NCBI GenBank assembly: GCA_003141855.1
Contig: PLNS01000016.1
Coordinates: 1 to 32,963, forward strand
Direction: 5' to 3'
Source: Candidatus Bathyarchaeota archaeon
GTDB taxonomy: Archaea; Thermoproteota; Bathyarchaeia; Bathyarchaeales; Bathycorpusculaceae
Length of the DNA: 32,963 bases
Shown here: positions 7,444-15,031 of the stretch, one piece after another
How positions within the stretch are numbered: position 1 is the first letter of the stretch
How the letters are laid out: each line of letters opens with the position of its first letter
Position numbers and translations under genes: made by a program
The notes under the pieces: model-generated
Told to the model about the DNA's origin: nothing
The model's database searches: none
What the model saw: the letters and a program-made list of their open reading frames with translations, nothing else

Positions 7444-8718
7444 TTAACTCTCAATATAACAATTTCCATTTCCAGAATGGGTGGTTTTAACCCAGACATT
7501 CTTGTCTTTCCCAAGAATTTTCGAACCCAGCACGTCGAAAAAAGCTTTAAGGCAAAGTGGGATGTTGAAGAAGAAAGTGAATATTAGAAGAGGAATCAGC
7601 CATTGCGTTCTAGTTCGACCATCGAGGTATAGTCCTACTCCAACCTCGAAGAAGGGGGCAAAATTGCCTACAAAACTGTACAGCGAAATAGGAACGGAAA
7701 CCCATAACGCGCCAACAAGGGGTGAACCTAAAAATATTAGCGGCAAGCCAACGAGCAACGAAAGCAACGCCAAGATAGGCATAAAATAAACACTCAAAAG
7801 CATCAACCCGTCAATTTTCTCTTTCGCATTGAGGTTTTCGCTTTTTAAAACGCTCCATGAATGCTTAAAGAAACATTGCATGTGCCCTTTTGCCCAACGG
7901 TACCTTTGCCGCCAATAGGACTTCCAATTATCCACCGCTTCCTCATAACATTCCGCATCAACGCAGTACCGAATTTTGTGGCCTGCGAGGTAAACTCTAA
8001 AAGTCAAATCGGTATCTTCAGCTAAGACCGATGCATCCCAACCATGCAAACTCTTAAGGACACTGCTTCTAAAGCCGCCCACTGTTCCGCCGAACTGCGC
8101 AATTAACCCCAAAATATCCCGCGCTTCCTGGTCAACACGGTACCCACCTATCCGTTCCAACGCAACGAGCCGAGTAACGATGTTTTGGGGTTCATTTAAA
8201 ACAACGACTCTTCCCTGCACCGCACCAACTTTGGGGTCAACAAACTCTTTGACAAGCCTTTCAACAATATCTTTCTGCGGATAATAATCAGCATCAAAAC
8301 AAAGCAGTATTTCACCCGTGCATTTACTAAAACCATGGTTCATCGCTGAGGCTTTTCCTCGTCTGCCATTACTTCTGTCGCGATTCAGGACATCAATGAA
8401 TGGATAGGTATTCTTGTATTCATCTATAATTTTGCCTGTTTGGTCGCTTGAAGCATCGTTGATTACTATTACTTGCAGTTTTTCTTTCGGATAAGTAAAA
8501 TTGGCTATTCGCGAAAGTAGTCGCCCGATGACTTTTTCCTCGTTAAAAGCGGGAACGAGTATGGAAACCGTAGGTTCAAACGTCAAATCCGCTGGGGACG
8601 ACGGCTTTTTGTTTGCTGATCTTAGAACAGTGAGGGTAAAAACGTAATGCCTCACAAGATAAGCTATCATTATTGCTGTTAAGAAAAGAAAAAGGATTTC
8701 TAAGGCTTCAATAATCAC
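7444..8718 (-). CDS. Membrane-embedded processive GT2 glycosyltransferase (BcsA/IcaA/HasA-like)
   Basis: 424 aa. One N-terminal transmembrane helix (3-25) precedes a cytoplasmic GT2 domain with VPAFNE (55-60), NDASSD containing D88, DAD (142-144), the TED-like AEDTD (233-237) and QRYRW (271-275), the complete D,D,D,QxxRW set of processive synthases. Three or four C-terminal transmembrane helices (about 295-400) form the export channel. The family includes cellulose, hyaluronan and poly-GlcNAc synthases; sugar specificity is unknown. Its start overlaps the stop of the upstream membrane-protein gene (ATGA at 8715-8718), so the two are translationally coupled. Probably makes or extends an extracellular polysaccharide or a lipid-linked glycan. 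Confidence 0.88.
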   Translation of the reverse strand: MIIEALEILFLFLTAIMIAYLVRHYVFTLTVLRSANKKPSSPADLTFEPTVSILVPAFNEEKVIGRLLSRIANFTYPKEKLQVIVINDASSDQTGKIIDEYKNTYPFIDVLNRDRSNGRRGKASAMNHGFSKCTGEILLCFDADYYPQKDIVERLVKEFVDPKVGAVQGRVVVLNEPQNIVTRLVALERIGGYRVDQEARDILGLIAQFGGTVGGFRSSVLKSLHGWDASVLAEDTDLTFRVYLAGHKIRYCVDAECYEEAVDNWKSYWRQRYRWAKGHMQCFFKHSWSVLKSENLNAKEKIDGLMLLSVYFMPILALLSLLVGLPLIFLGSPLVGALWVSVPISLYSFVGNFAPFFEVGVGLYLDGRTRTQWLIPLLIFTFFFNIPLCLKAFFDVLGSKILGKDKNVWVKTTHSGNGNCYIES

Positions 8719-9146
8719 AGGTTAAACTTCCTGTGGACGCTACTGTCATGATGGAGAATTGTTAGGCTTAGAGACCAGAAGGATACTATCCAAAGTGAAC
8801 TGAGAAACGGAAAGAAAACCATGTAGAGAATATTGAAGTTTTCACCAAAGGAAATGGTACCAGCAACATCGAAATAGTTGAAGATAAAGTTCCAACATAA
8901 CCCTATCACGTTGCCCAAAGTTAGAAGGCAAAGTTTTCGGTTTAATGATCCATTTAACTGAAACATCAGAGAGACGAAAAGCACGTTGAAGATTACAAGT
9001 GTAGCAGTGGATTGAATGTTAGCGAAAGAATGTGAGTTGTTGATTAGAAGATAAGAAGCTATGAGGCAGAGAATTGTTGACTCTACTAAGAGAACTGACG
9101 CTATTCGATTTAAGGTCTTTACTTCTGCCCATCCCCCTTCCTGCAA
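8715..9146 (-). CDS. Four-helix membrane protein, GtrA-like in size, unknown function
   Basis: 143 aa with four hydrophobic segments (about 13-33, 44-62, 71-92 and 103-132), short loops and a conserved-looking N-F-x-F-N-Y-F motif before the third loop. Size and topology resemble GtrA-like flippase accessory proteins, which help deliver lipid-linked sugars, and GNxIGLCWNFIFNYF resembles their GxxxNFxxxRxW-type region, but I am not certain. It overlaps the start of the processive GT2 by 4 nt, so the pair works together. First ATG used; no better start seen. Confidence 0.65.
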   Translation of the reverse strand: MQEGGWAEVKTLNRIASVLLVESTILCLIASYLLINNSHSFANIQSTATLVIFNVLFVSLMFQLNGSLNRKLCLLTLGNVIGLCWNFIFNYFDVAGTISFGENFNILYMVFFPFLSSLWIVSFWSLSLTILHHDSSVHRKFNL

Positions 9147-9245
9147 GTTTCTGTTTCTGAGAGAGGGCTTATTTGTTGTTTAGTAGTTTTTAAGTCGTCT
9201 GTAACTAAGTTATAGAGGAAAGTTCTATTCGCCGAAAACTAACCG

Positions 9246-9851
9246 CTAGGAACCTGAAAGAAACACATTATCGATTACTTTGCATAGAACCACAAAAACT
9301 TCATCAGCACTCAAGTTATCAGTGTCTAAAACGAAATCAAACGGCTTAAAATCTTCACCTAAAACAAAACCATACAATGCCTTGTAAATGGCTTTAGTAC
9401 GCGCCTCTTTTTCCTCCAACACCCCAAACGCTTCAGCAACATTCATTTTATCTCTTTCAGCAACTCTTGCCGCTCTTTTCTCAAATGACGCTTCAAGCCA
9501 GATTTTGAAACCATCCTTAAACAGCCAAGGCATGGTCCAACTGTCCAAAAGAACGTTTCCTTGCTGGGCGTATTGTAAGAGTTTATCGTCGACCGCCTTG
9601 TCAAATTTAGGGTCGTTTACTCTTTCGTTGAGAAATTTTAATCCTTCAGGACTCTCCCACCAACCCTGAATAGACACATCATAACCTTCGTGTTTTGCCA
9701 GGTCTTTTAAAACGTCGCCGCCAGAAAAGTATCTCAGGCTATATTTTTTGGCGAGTTTTTTGGATAGCGTGCTTTTTCCTGTTCCCGCCATTCCTGAAAT
9801 GCATATTACTGTTTTTTTGGCGGTACCGCAGTTTTTCTCTTGTTTGGCCAT
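9246..9851 (-). CDS. cmk: Cytidylate kinase, archaeal type
   Basis: 201 aa. P-loop GMAGTGKST (20-28), the archaeal CMP-binding region RYFSGGDVLKDLA, and a lid-like segment with RAARVAERDKM. It phosphorylates CMP/dCMP using ATP. The length is close to the roughly 180-200 aa of archaeal Cmk, with a slightly longer N-terminus. It follows DUF106 and SecY as in many archaeal spc-operon ends, where truB or eL14 often come next; neither is here, and transcription appears to end at 9245-9147. Confidence 0.85.
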   Translation of the reverse strand: MAKQEKNCGTAKKTVICISGMAGTGKSTLSKKLAKKYSLRYFSGGDVLKDLAKHEGYDVSIQGWWESPEGLKFLNERVNDPKFDKAVDDKLLQYAQQGNVLLDSWTMPWLFKDGFKIWLEASFEKRAARVAERDKMNVAEAFGVLEEKEARTKAIYKALYGFVLGEDFKPFDFVLDTDNLSADEVFVVLCKVIDNVFLSGS

Positions 9852-9875
9852 TTGGCGTTCATCCGGTTTTCGGCA

Positions 9876-10409
9876 TTATATTGCGCCTTGTTCAATGGGC
9901 ATTATGCCTATTATGCGTGAGGACAGCAGTCCGAAGAATAGCGAGCAGATGGGGTACCAGTAGAACACTGGAATCGCATTAGGAATTGCAGATCCAACAG
10001 CAACTCCATTAACAATATGTTGTGCATTAGCAATTGTACCAATGCCAGGTATGAAAGCCATCGGGGCGTTGTGAAAACTAGGCGTTAACACTAAAAACCA
10101 AACTATGAGGTATACGAAAGATATTCCGAACTGGACAAGTTGAGGCTTCATCATTTTTGCCTGCATGTTTTTTATTTGCGAATCTTTCTTTTTGAGTTTC
10201 TCAACTTGTTTTTTATCGTTTGCACGCATGGCCGCCATAGTTTCTGAGCGGTATTCAGCCATTTCTTTCTGCATGACTCGGTATTGTTCCCAGCCGACGA
10301 AGTAGTTGATTAAAACTCTGTTTATTCCAGAGTTTAAGAAAGCAATTCCAGCTGCTATAGCCATAATTATTAATGTTGCCACAGGCAACGAAGTGACTAC
10401 TTCAGACAT
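9876..10409 (-). CDS. DUF106 (EMC3/TMCO1/Get1-like) membrane insertase
   Basis: 177 aa of the archaeal YidC-like/DUF106 family (Oxa1 superfamily). The first helix is at 8-30, then a charged coiled coil (about 45-85, rich in K, E, M and Q with MAEYRSETM and KKDSQIKNMQAKMM), and two more hydrophobic segments (about 93-112 and 148-168). The coiled coil between helices 1 and 2 is the hallmark. These proteins insert membrane proteins next to the ribosome exit. Placement behind secY is conserved in archaea. The 24-bp gap to cmk suggests cotranscription. Confidence 0.85.
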   Translation of the reverse strand: MSEVVTSLPVATLIIMAIAAGIAFLNSGINRVLINYFVGWEQYRVMQKEMAEYRSETMAAMRANDKKQVEKLKKKDSQIKNMQAKMMKPQLVQFGISFVYLIVWFLVLTPSFHNAPMAFIPGIGTIANAQHIVNGVAVGSAIPNAIPVFYWYPICSLFFGLLSSRIIGIMPIEQGAI

Positions 10410-10873
10410 CGCGTTTTTCCTCTTACCGCTCTAAGTCTATGCCTACATGTCTCTTGTTAATAACCATTTTCACTTATTTACGCATTAAATTGGTTAATGA
10501 AATCCTTTTTCTAATTGGAGAAAACAATTTGGAGGCTTGCTGAGGCTCTGGAGGCAAGGGTTTGGGAGAAAAGAGAAAAATTATCATTATGTATAAATCA
10601 TTTCAGCCAAGTTTTCAGTACACCCGTTTCAGAGCGCATTTTTGGCAACTTCACGTGCCCAATCATCTATAATATTCCAATCGCTCGTATCCCACACTTT
10701 GCGGTATCCAAACCATTTTTACGCAAACTTTTCCTGCGAACCTTCGAAATTGAGCAAAAGTAGTAAGCAATGAAGCTTTACTATAAAAGGCAGAAATAAG
10801 GCTAAGATGCAGCTGATTGAATAAAATGGGTTAAGTTTCCAGAGCTCTATGGTTTTTTAGGGGAAACTTTAGG
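10410..10873. other. Intergenic gap between secY and DUF106; adk absent
   Basis: 464 bp. In many archaea adenylate kinase (adkA) lies between secY and DUF106; no P-loop or adk-like frame is visible here on either strand. A plus-strand frame from TTG 10515 to 10763 encodes 82 residues beginning LEKTIWRLAEALEARVWEKR; it has no family match I know and no clear ribosome binding site, so I do not call it a gene. No RNA gene recognised. Confidence 0.5.
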
Positions 10874-12292
10874 CTATTCGCCTAGTATTCGCCTAAACGC
10901 TGGGAACATTTCTGCGGCGCGCTCACGCATCAGCAACTCGTAGTACTGGTAGATGATGCCTACTGACAGCAAGATACCTGTGCCCGAACCGAAAGCGCCA
11001 AAGAAGTCTGAAAGCCCAGCGACGAGTCCAACGATTATGCCTCCTAACACCGTGACTACTGGAATGTAGCGTTTGAGGATGGCTTCGATGGGTCTTCCTG
11101 ATCGTCGGTAGCCTGGAATTTGCATGCCGCTGTCCATGAGTTGTTGTGCAACTTTTGAGGGTCCTAAACCGCCGACTTCAAGCCAAATCAGTGAGAAGAC
11201 GGCGCAGAATACTATGATAATGCCTAGGTAAGCAGCTGCTTGAAGTGGTGCAGCGATGACGCTGTGTATGTTGCGTGGTGCAGTAACGTAATATGCTAAG
11301 CCGCCTACAGTCGAGACAGCGCCTGAAGTTGCGTTTTGGCTGTAGTCGCCTATTATTTGGAATAGCAAGTTTGTTCCTGGTGCGGGGCGTCCAAATTGGC
11401 TCCATAATAGTTGGCTAAAGAAGTAGACGTTTGCGAATAGGGCTGAGGCGAAGATGACTGGCAGGTTTGAGACGTACAGGAGTTTGATTGGGTATCTGCT
11501 GCGGAAGCCTTTGTATCCTGCGTAGCTCATTGGAAGTTCTATTCTTATCCCCTGTAAGTAGATGACTACTAGGAAGACGACGATGGTTGCTATGAAGCCC
11601 AGTAGTGATGGGTAGATGCCTTGTATTGAGCCGAACGCCCATTGCACTAACGTTTGTTGACCGCCTAAGTAAGCGGAGAGTGAACCGACGAACAGTCCTG
11701 TCGGCGGCGAAAATGTTGACCATAGGATGTTCTGCGCAACGCCAGCCATGATGAACAGGCTGATTCCGCTGCCTAGTCCCCAGCCTTTTTGGACAAGTTC
11801 ATCCATGAGCATGACGACTATACCTGTAATTAGCAATTGCATGAAAATTACAAGTACCGTCGGTCCAGCAAGGGTTGTTCCATACATGCCGCTTAGGATG
11901 TATGCTCCAGCTTGGATACCGGTAAGTACGATGGTGAAGACTTTGCTTGCGGAGGTAAAGAGTCCTCTGTCTTCAGAGTTGGACATGTCACATTGAATGA
12001 TTGAGGAGCCAGCGAGTAACTGCAGGATTAATCCAGCCGTGACGATGGGACCGATGCCCAGTTCCATTAAGGTGCCGCGGTTGGAGGCGAAAATTACTCT
12101 TAAGGATCCAAAATTGTCGGAAGCTGCTTTTGAAACCCCGAAAAGTGGGATTTCAGTCATGACTAGGAAAATAATTAGGACGAGTGCGGTCCAGAAGATT
12201 TTTTCGTTAAAGCTGACTTTGCGCTCAGGCTTTTTTATTTCAGGCAGGACTCTTCCGATGGGTTTGAAGAGGCTGAGGAATCTTCCGGCCAT
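10874..12292 (-). CDS. secY: Preprotein translocase subunit SecY
   Basis: 472 aa with ten predicted transmembrane helices, the normal size for archaeal SecY (Sec61alpha). The N-terminus carries the cytosolic PIGRVLPEIKKPERKVSFNEK segment; the plug region after helix 1 has IPLFGVSKAASDNFGSL; the loop after helix 6 (YLQGIRIELPMSYAGYKGFRSRYPIKLLY) has the basic residues contacting the ribosome, and RRSGRPIEAILKRYIP is the second cytosolic loop. It forms the protein-conducting channel with SecE and SecG. It follows uL15 by 9 bp, the usual end of the spc operon. Confidence 0.97.
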   Translation of the reverse strand: MAGRFLSLFKPIGRVLPEIKKPERKVSFNEKIFWTALVLIIFLVMTEIPLFGVSKAASDNFGSLRVIFASNRGTLMELGIGPIVTAGLILQLLAGSSIIQCDMSNSEDRGLFTSASKVFTIVLTGIQAGAYILSGMYGTTLAGPTVLVIFMQLLITGIVVMLMDELVQKGWGLGSGISLFIMAGVAQNILWSTFSPPTGLFVGSLSAYLGGQQTLVQWAFGSIQGIYPSLLGFIATIVVFLVVIYLQGIRIELPMSYAGYKGFRSRYPIKLLYVSNLPVIFASALFANVYFFSQLLWSQFGRPAPGTNLLFQIIGDYSQNATSGAVSTVGGLAYYVTAPRNIHSVIAAPLQAAAYLGIIIVFCAVFSLIWLEVGGLGPSKVAQQLMDSGMQIPGYRRSGRPIEAILKRYIPVVTVLGGIIVGLVAGLSDFFGAFGSGTGILLSVGIIYQYYELLMRERAAEMFPAFRRILGE

Positions 12293-12301
12293 TTAGCAGC
12301 T

Positions 12302-12712
12302 TTACTCTCCGTGGGTTTGGGAGGTTATGATTTTTCCGCCTGCTTGTGTGACTTTTTCTTGGGCGGTTTTTGAGCAGGTTGCTACTTGTATGGTTAGAGG
12401 TTTGGTTATTTTTCCTGTGCCTAAAAGTTTGGTGTAGCCGAGTTCGGTTAGGTTGATTTGTGGTCCTTGTGCGAGTTGGTCTAGTTTGATTAGGTTGATT
12501 GCGTTTACTTTGGTGTGTAGGCTTTGGGGTGAGGTGAAGCCGTGTTTTCCGAAGTAGTTGGGTTCAGATGTGACGACTAGGCTCCAGAGGTGTTTGTGGC
12601 GTCCGACTTTTCTGTGGCCTTTGCTGCCTGAGTCTCGATGTTGGCCTATTCTTCCGTAACCTTGTGTTCTTGAGCCTCTTGTTTTTCTGATTTTTCTTAG
12701 TTTATGTGGCAT
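12302..12712 (-). CDS. rpl15: Large ribosomal subunit protein uL15
   Basis: 136 aa. The typical archaeal N-terminus KLRKIRKTRGSRTQGYGRIGQHRDSG is followed by a basic GHRKVGRHKHLW stretch and a globular domain. It binds 23S rRNA in the late-assembling core. It overlaps the 3' end of the Hsp20 gene by 11 nt, so its translation is probably coupled to that gene rather than to uL30, which normally precedes it but lies 4.4 kb upstream. Confidence 0.95.
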   Translation of the reverse strand: MPHKLRKIRKTRGSRTQGYGRIGQHRDSGSKGHRKVGRHKHLWSLVVTSEPNYFGKHGFTSPQSLHTKVNAINLIKLDQLAQGPQINLTELGYTKLLGTGKITKPLTIQVATCSKTAQEKVTQAGGKIITSQTHGE

Positions 12713-13145
12713 TTTGGTCCGCTTCTTTATCTAATGTTTCTGCCTTTTTTAGTTTGATTTCGAGCACGCCGTTCTTGAATTTGGTGTGCATTGCGTTTGG
12801 AATCACTACCGTCGGAAGATTTAAACTTTTATAGTATCTTCGGTCTTTTGATTTTGCCGACAGCGTAATTTTCTGGTCTTTCACACTAATCTTGAGGGTT
12901 TCCTTATTAAAGCCTACTATTTCGGCTACGATGGTGATGTAGTTGTTTTCTTGGAAGATGTCGATTAATGGTTTGGGGTCTTCGAATTTGCGTTTGGCAA
13001 AGCTTTTGGACGGGCGAAAACTTTGGTGCGTGGGCATTGATTTCAACCGTTGAGTTTTCTGGGGTGTTCTGGGTTTAATAGTTCTTAATCCGTTAAAATC
13101 TAGCCATTTACGGTTCTTACTGGTTCTTCTCCATCTTGCACTCAT
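12702..13145 (-). CDS. Small heat-shock protein with Hsp20/alpha-crystallin domain
   Basis: 147 aa. The first 57 residues are basic and probably disordered (KNRKW, KPRTPQKTQRLK, RPSKSFAKRKF). Residues about 58-135 form the alpha-crystallin domain: PLIDIFQENNYITIVAEIVG is the first strands, LKISVKDQKITLSA follows, and FKNGVLEIKLKK is the family's GVL motif near the end. No C-terminal IxI motif is seen, so oligomerisation may differ. sHSPs hold unfolding proteins without ATP. The gene has its own TATA box (13189-13196) and a strong GGAGGGG ribosome binding site, and leads an operon with uL15 and secY. The very basic N-terminus is unusual and could bind RNA or ribosomes (inference). Confidence 0.85.
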   Translation of the reverse strand: MSARWRRTSKNRKWLDFNGLRTIKPRTPQKTQRLKSMPTHQSFRPSKSFAKRKFEDPKPLIDIFQENNYITIVAEIVGFNKETLKISVKDQKITLSAKSKDRRYYKSLNLPTVVIPNAMHTKFKNGVLEIKLKKAETLDKEADQNAT

Positions 13146-13153
13146 GTGTCTTT

Positions 13154-13196
13154 CCCCTCCAATTAACTAACGCATCTCTCTGATGACATTATAAAA
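13154..13196 (-). promoter_or_regulatory. Promoter and ribosome binding site of the Hsp20-uL15-secY operon
   Basis: On the minus strand TTTTATAA (13189-13196) would start transcription near 13165. GGAGGGG (13154-13160) follows, with 8 nt to the Hsp20 ATG at 13145, the best Shine-Dalgarno site in this part of the window. Confidence 0.6.
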
Positions 13197-13381
13197 TGTA
13201 TCGCACATAAAGGGTGACAAATTACCTGAACAGCAGGAAGCAAATTATCCATGAAAATGGCGATTGTGTGGTGGTTTGGCGGCGTGGGGCGGGGGTTTGG
13301 TGGAGATTTGAAGATAAGCGGTGGTTTGCTATGGGTTTTTTGTTTTAACATGCTAATGACTGCAGTGAACGCCAATACGGA

Positions 13382-13580
13382 CCTACCCCTCTTAGGGATT
13401 TTTGACCTACCACCTATAGGTTTCTGCATAGAGTTTCTATTAGGCTCCAAATATGTTCGTGCTAGCCTACCCCTCTATCGTTTCTGCAATGAACCTCTAT
13501 TAGGTTCCAAATATACTCGCACCCTCTACCCCTCTATAGGTTTTCTGCAATGATTGACTATTAGGATCCAAATATGATGG
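13382..13580 (+). repeat. 60-bp tandem repeat, three full copies and one partial
   Basis: Full copies begin at about 13406, 13466 and 13525 with a period of 60 (59-60) bp; a partial copy with CCTACCCCTCTTAGGG starts at 13382. The shared order is CTACCCCTCTATAGG, TTTCTGCAATGA, CTATTAGGTTCCAAATAT. Conservation runs through the whole unit with scattered changes, so this is a diverged tandem repeat and not a CRISPR array with unrelated spacers. Units contain short palindromes (CCTATAGG; AACCT-CTATT-AGGTT in the second copy). Confidence 0.8.
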
Positions 13581-13834
13581 CGCTGGTCAGCTTGCGTAAT
13601 TGCCAATGAATTGGGGCTCAAAAGAATAACCCTACACTAAAACACCTACCTCCCCAAGTCCACCGCCCACTAAACAAAAAACCACAAGCCCCCTTGCCTA
13701 TATGAACCCTAACGAAATTCACCAATTTACCAACAAATTTACAACTATACCTCCATCGACCCAACATGGAATAAACTGATAGTAAACAAAATGTTTTTTA
13801 ATTATCAAACAAAATAGAATACAGGATGTAAACA

Positions 13835-14056
13835 ATGTCAACGACATTCAGTATCCGCATACCTCGCGAACTCAAAGAAAAAATCGAGCAAAACCCCGCA
13901 GATTGGAGCCAAGAAGTCCGAGACTTCCTTGCCGAGCGAATCAAACAAATAGAATTAATGAAGACCCTTCAAGAAATAGAATCAAGGGCAGAAAAAAGAA
14001 AAACAAAAATCGACTCCACCACCCTCATCAGGGAGGACAGAGAACGCCAAAACTAA
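13835..14056 (+). CDS. vapB: VapB-type antitoxin
   Basis: 73 aa. TFSIRIPRELKEKIEQNPADW is a ribbon-helix-helix-like start, followed by SQEVRDFLAERIKQIELMK and a long charged tail (EIESRAEKRKTK, LIREDRERQN) suited to wrapping a PIN toxin. This N-terminal pattern is common in archaeal VapB. ATG 13835 is preceded by AGGATG, with a TATA-like element 30-40 nt further upstream. It runs into the downstream PIN gene. Its plus-strand orientation is opposite to the flanking ribosomal genes. Confidence 0.78.
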   Translation: MSTTFSIRIPRELKEKIEQNPADWSQEVRDFLAERIKQIELMKTLQEIESRAEKRKTKIDSTTLIREDRERQN

Positions 14057-14478
14057 TCTTAGACTCCAACATAATAGCGAAACTTGTCCTAAACGAACCA
14101 GGCTCAAAAGAAGCCAGAGCCAACGTTACCGGTTTTTTAAAAAAAGGCTACACCCTCTACACAGTTGACCTTGCGTTAGCTGAATGCTTAAACGTTATAT
14201 GGAAACACGCAAATCTGCTATCTGACCTAAAAGCTGAAGACGCCAAGTCAGCCGTTGAAGACCTCGTAAAAGTATACGATGGCTTGAACATAATTACAAC
14301 ACGGGAAATCACAACGGAAACAATCAACACAGCCTTAACCCAAAACATAACCGCGTACGATGCACTCTACATAGCGACAGCACAAAAAGTAAACGGCACA
14401 CTCTACACCGCCGACCAAAAACTCTGCACCACAGCAAACACAACAACCAACACAAAACTACTAAAACCACCAAATTAA
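14044..14478 (+). CDS. vapC: VapC-type PIN-domain toxin lacking a canonical start codon
   Basis: About 144 aa from the ACG at 14044. PKLILDSNIIAKLVLNE has the first catalytic Asp, ALAECLNVIWKH the second acidic residue, and ITAYDALYIATAQKVNGTLYTADQKL the C-terminal acidic cluster. The match to PIN/VapC is clear. In frame there is no ATG, GTG or TTG between the TTG at 13903, deep inside vapB, and the catalytic Asp. The codon exactly where a start is expected (xPKLILDSN) is ACG, one base from ATG, overlapping the vapB 3' end by 13 nt. Translation from ACG, coupling to vapB, or silencing by mutation are all possible. The last 25 residues are Asn/Thr-rich. Confidence 0.72.
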   Translation, partial: TPKLILDSNIIAKLVLNEPGSKEARANVTGFLKKGYTLYTVDLALAECLNVIWKHANLLSDLKAEDAKSAVEDLVKVYDGLNIITTREITTETINTALTQNITAYDALYIATAQKVNGTLYTADQKLCTTANTTTNTKLLKPPN

Positions 14479-14554
14479 GTGCAAGAAATTTACAACTAAG
14501 CCATATCTTACGTCACACAAGAAACAGTACAAGCAAAGGAGTTAAGGACTCCCT

Positions 14555-14562
14555 TTAAATAG
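14555..14562 (+). promoter_or_regulatory. TATA-like element upstream of the 14.6-15.2 kb frames
   Basis: TTTAAATA matches the archaeal TATA consensus and would start transcription near 14585. It lies just after a small hairpin (GGAGT-TAAGG-ACTCC, 14539-14553), so it could also mark the end of vapBC transcription. Confidence 0.35.
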
Positions 14563-14650
14563 TGCTTGCAAGGGTTCTGTTGCATCCAAGGGTCACGGCT
14601 CAATTTTTTCTTCGTGGTGCGCATCGGGTTCACAAGGTGGATGCTTCTGA

Positions 14651-15031
14651 ATGAATAATTTTTCTTTTAACCATTCAGGAGAGGAGGGATTGTTAAGTTG
14701 GGTCGTCGTTTCCTCGGTCAACCGCCATGCCGAAAACCAAAAGCAAGACCATCCTAACGCACTTTGCTCAAACTTGATTAGCCAAAGTCTTTTTTCCCTT
14801 TTTTCTAATCAACTGTTTAGTTATTTAGAAAAAGTTGAGGCGTTCGGGCATATTTCTTTAAAAGAAGTAGATAGGGCATTCGGGCTCACTTATTTTAAGA
14901 GCAAAAGAACAGGGGTGTTCGGGCATTTGGCATCGAGTAAAGAAAAAGGATGTGAGACGAGCTATCTGAGTTCTGACGTAAATATTAAGAGTTATTTTGT
15001 TTCAACAGTTCTAAGGGGGTGTGAATTTTGA
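14651..15031 (+). CDS. Doubtful ORF, unknown function
   Basis: 126 aa with no recognised domain and an odd composition (Ser, Phe and Asn rich, no clear secondary pattern). A GGTGG sits 10 nt before the ATG, and a TATA-like TTTAAATA lies about 90 nt upstream. It overlaps the next small membrane protein by 4 nt, as in an operon. The coding strand contains three TTCGGGC words at 36-39 bp spacing. It may be a fast-evolving gene, or the region may encode an RNA. Confidence 0.25.
   Translation: MNNFSFNHSGEEGLLSWVVVSSVNRHAENQKQDHPNALCSNLISQSLFSLFSNQLFSYLEKVEAFGHISLKEVDRAFGLTYFKSKRTGVFGHLASSKEKGCETSYLSSDVNIKSYFVSTVLRGCEF

Larger units (their letters stand above)
13146..13834. other. Long intergenic region with tandem repeats
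   Basis: 689 bp between the Hsp20 operon and vapB. It contains the Hsp20 promoter, a G-rich stretch (13257-13325, GGTGGTTTGG-type runs), the 60-bp tandem repeats, a C-rich stretch (13620-13700) and the likely vapB promoter (TTTTTAATTATC, 13794-13805). The two open frames crossing the repeats (13163-13450 minus, 13251-13553 plus) have repeat-derived, low-complexity translations and no ribosome binding site, so I see no gene here. Confidence 0.6.

Noticed and set aside
10515-10763. 82-codon plus-strand frame between secY and DUF106
   Set aside because: Starts at TTG without a convincing ribosome binding site, no family recognised, second half not protein-like; mentioned only in the gap entry.
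13163-13553. Open frames on both strands across the tandem repeats
   Set aside because: Translations follow the repeats and G/C-rich runs, with no ribosome binding site or domain; they also overlap the Hsp20 promoter.
13406-13580. Possible CRISPR array (about 60-bp periodicity)
   Set aside because: The whole 60-bp unit is conserved with scattered substitutions; there are no unrelated spacers and no cas genes nearby.
13903-14043. vapC extended upstream to TTG 13903
   Set aside because: It lies inside vapB in another frame and gives a long Arg/Lys/Asn-rich segment unlike any VapC N-terminus.
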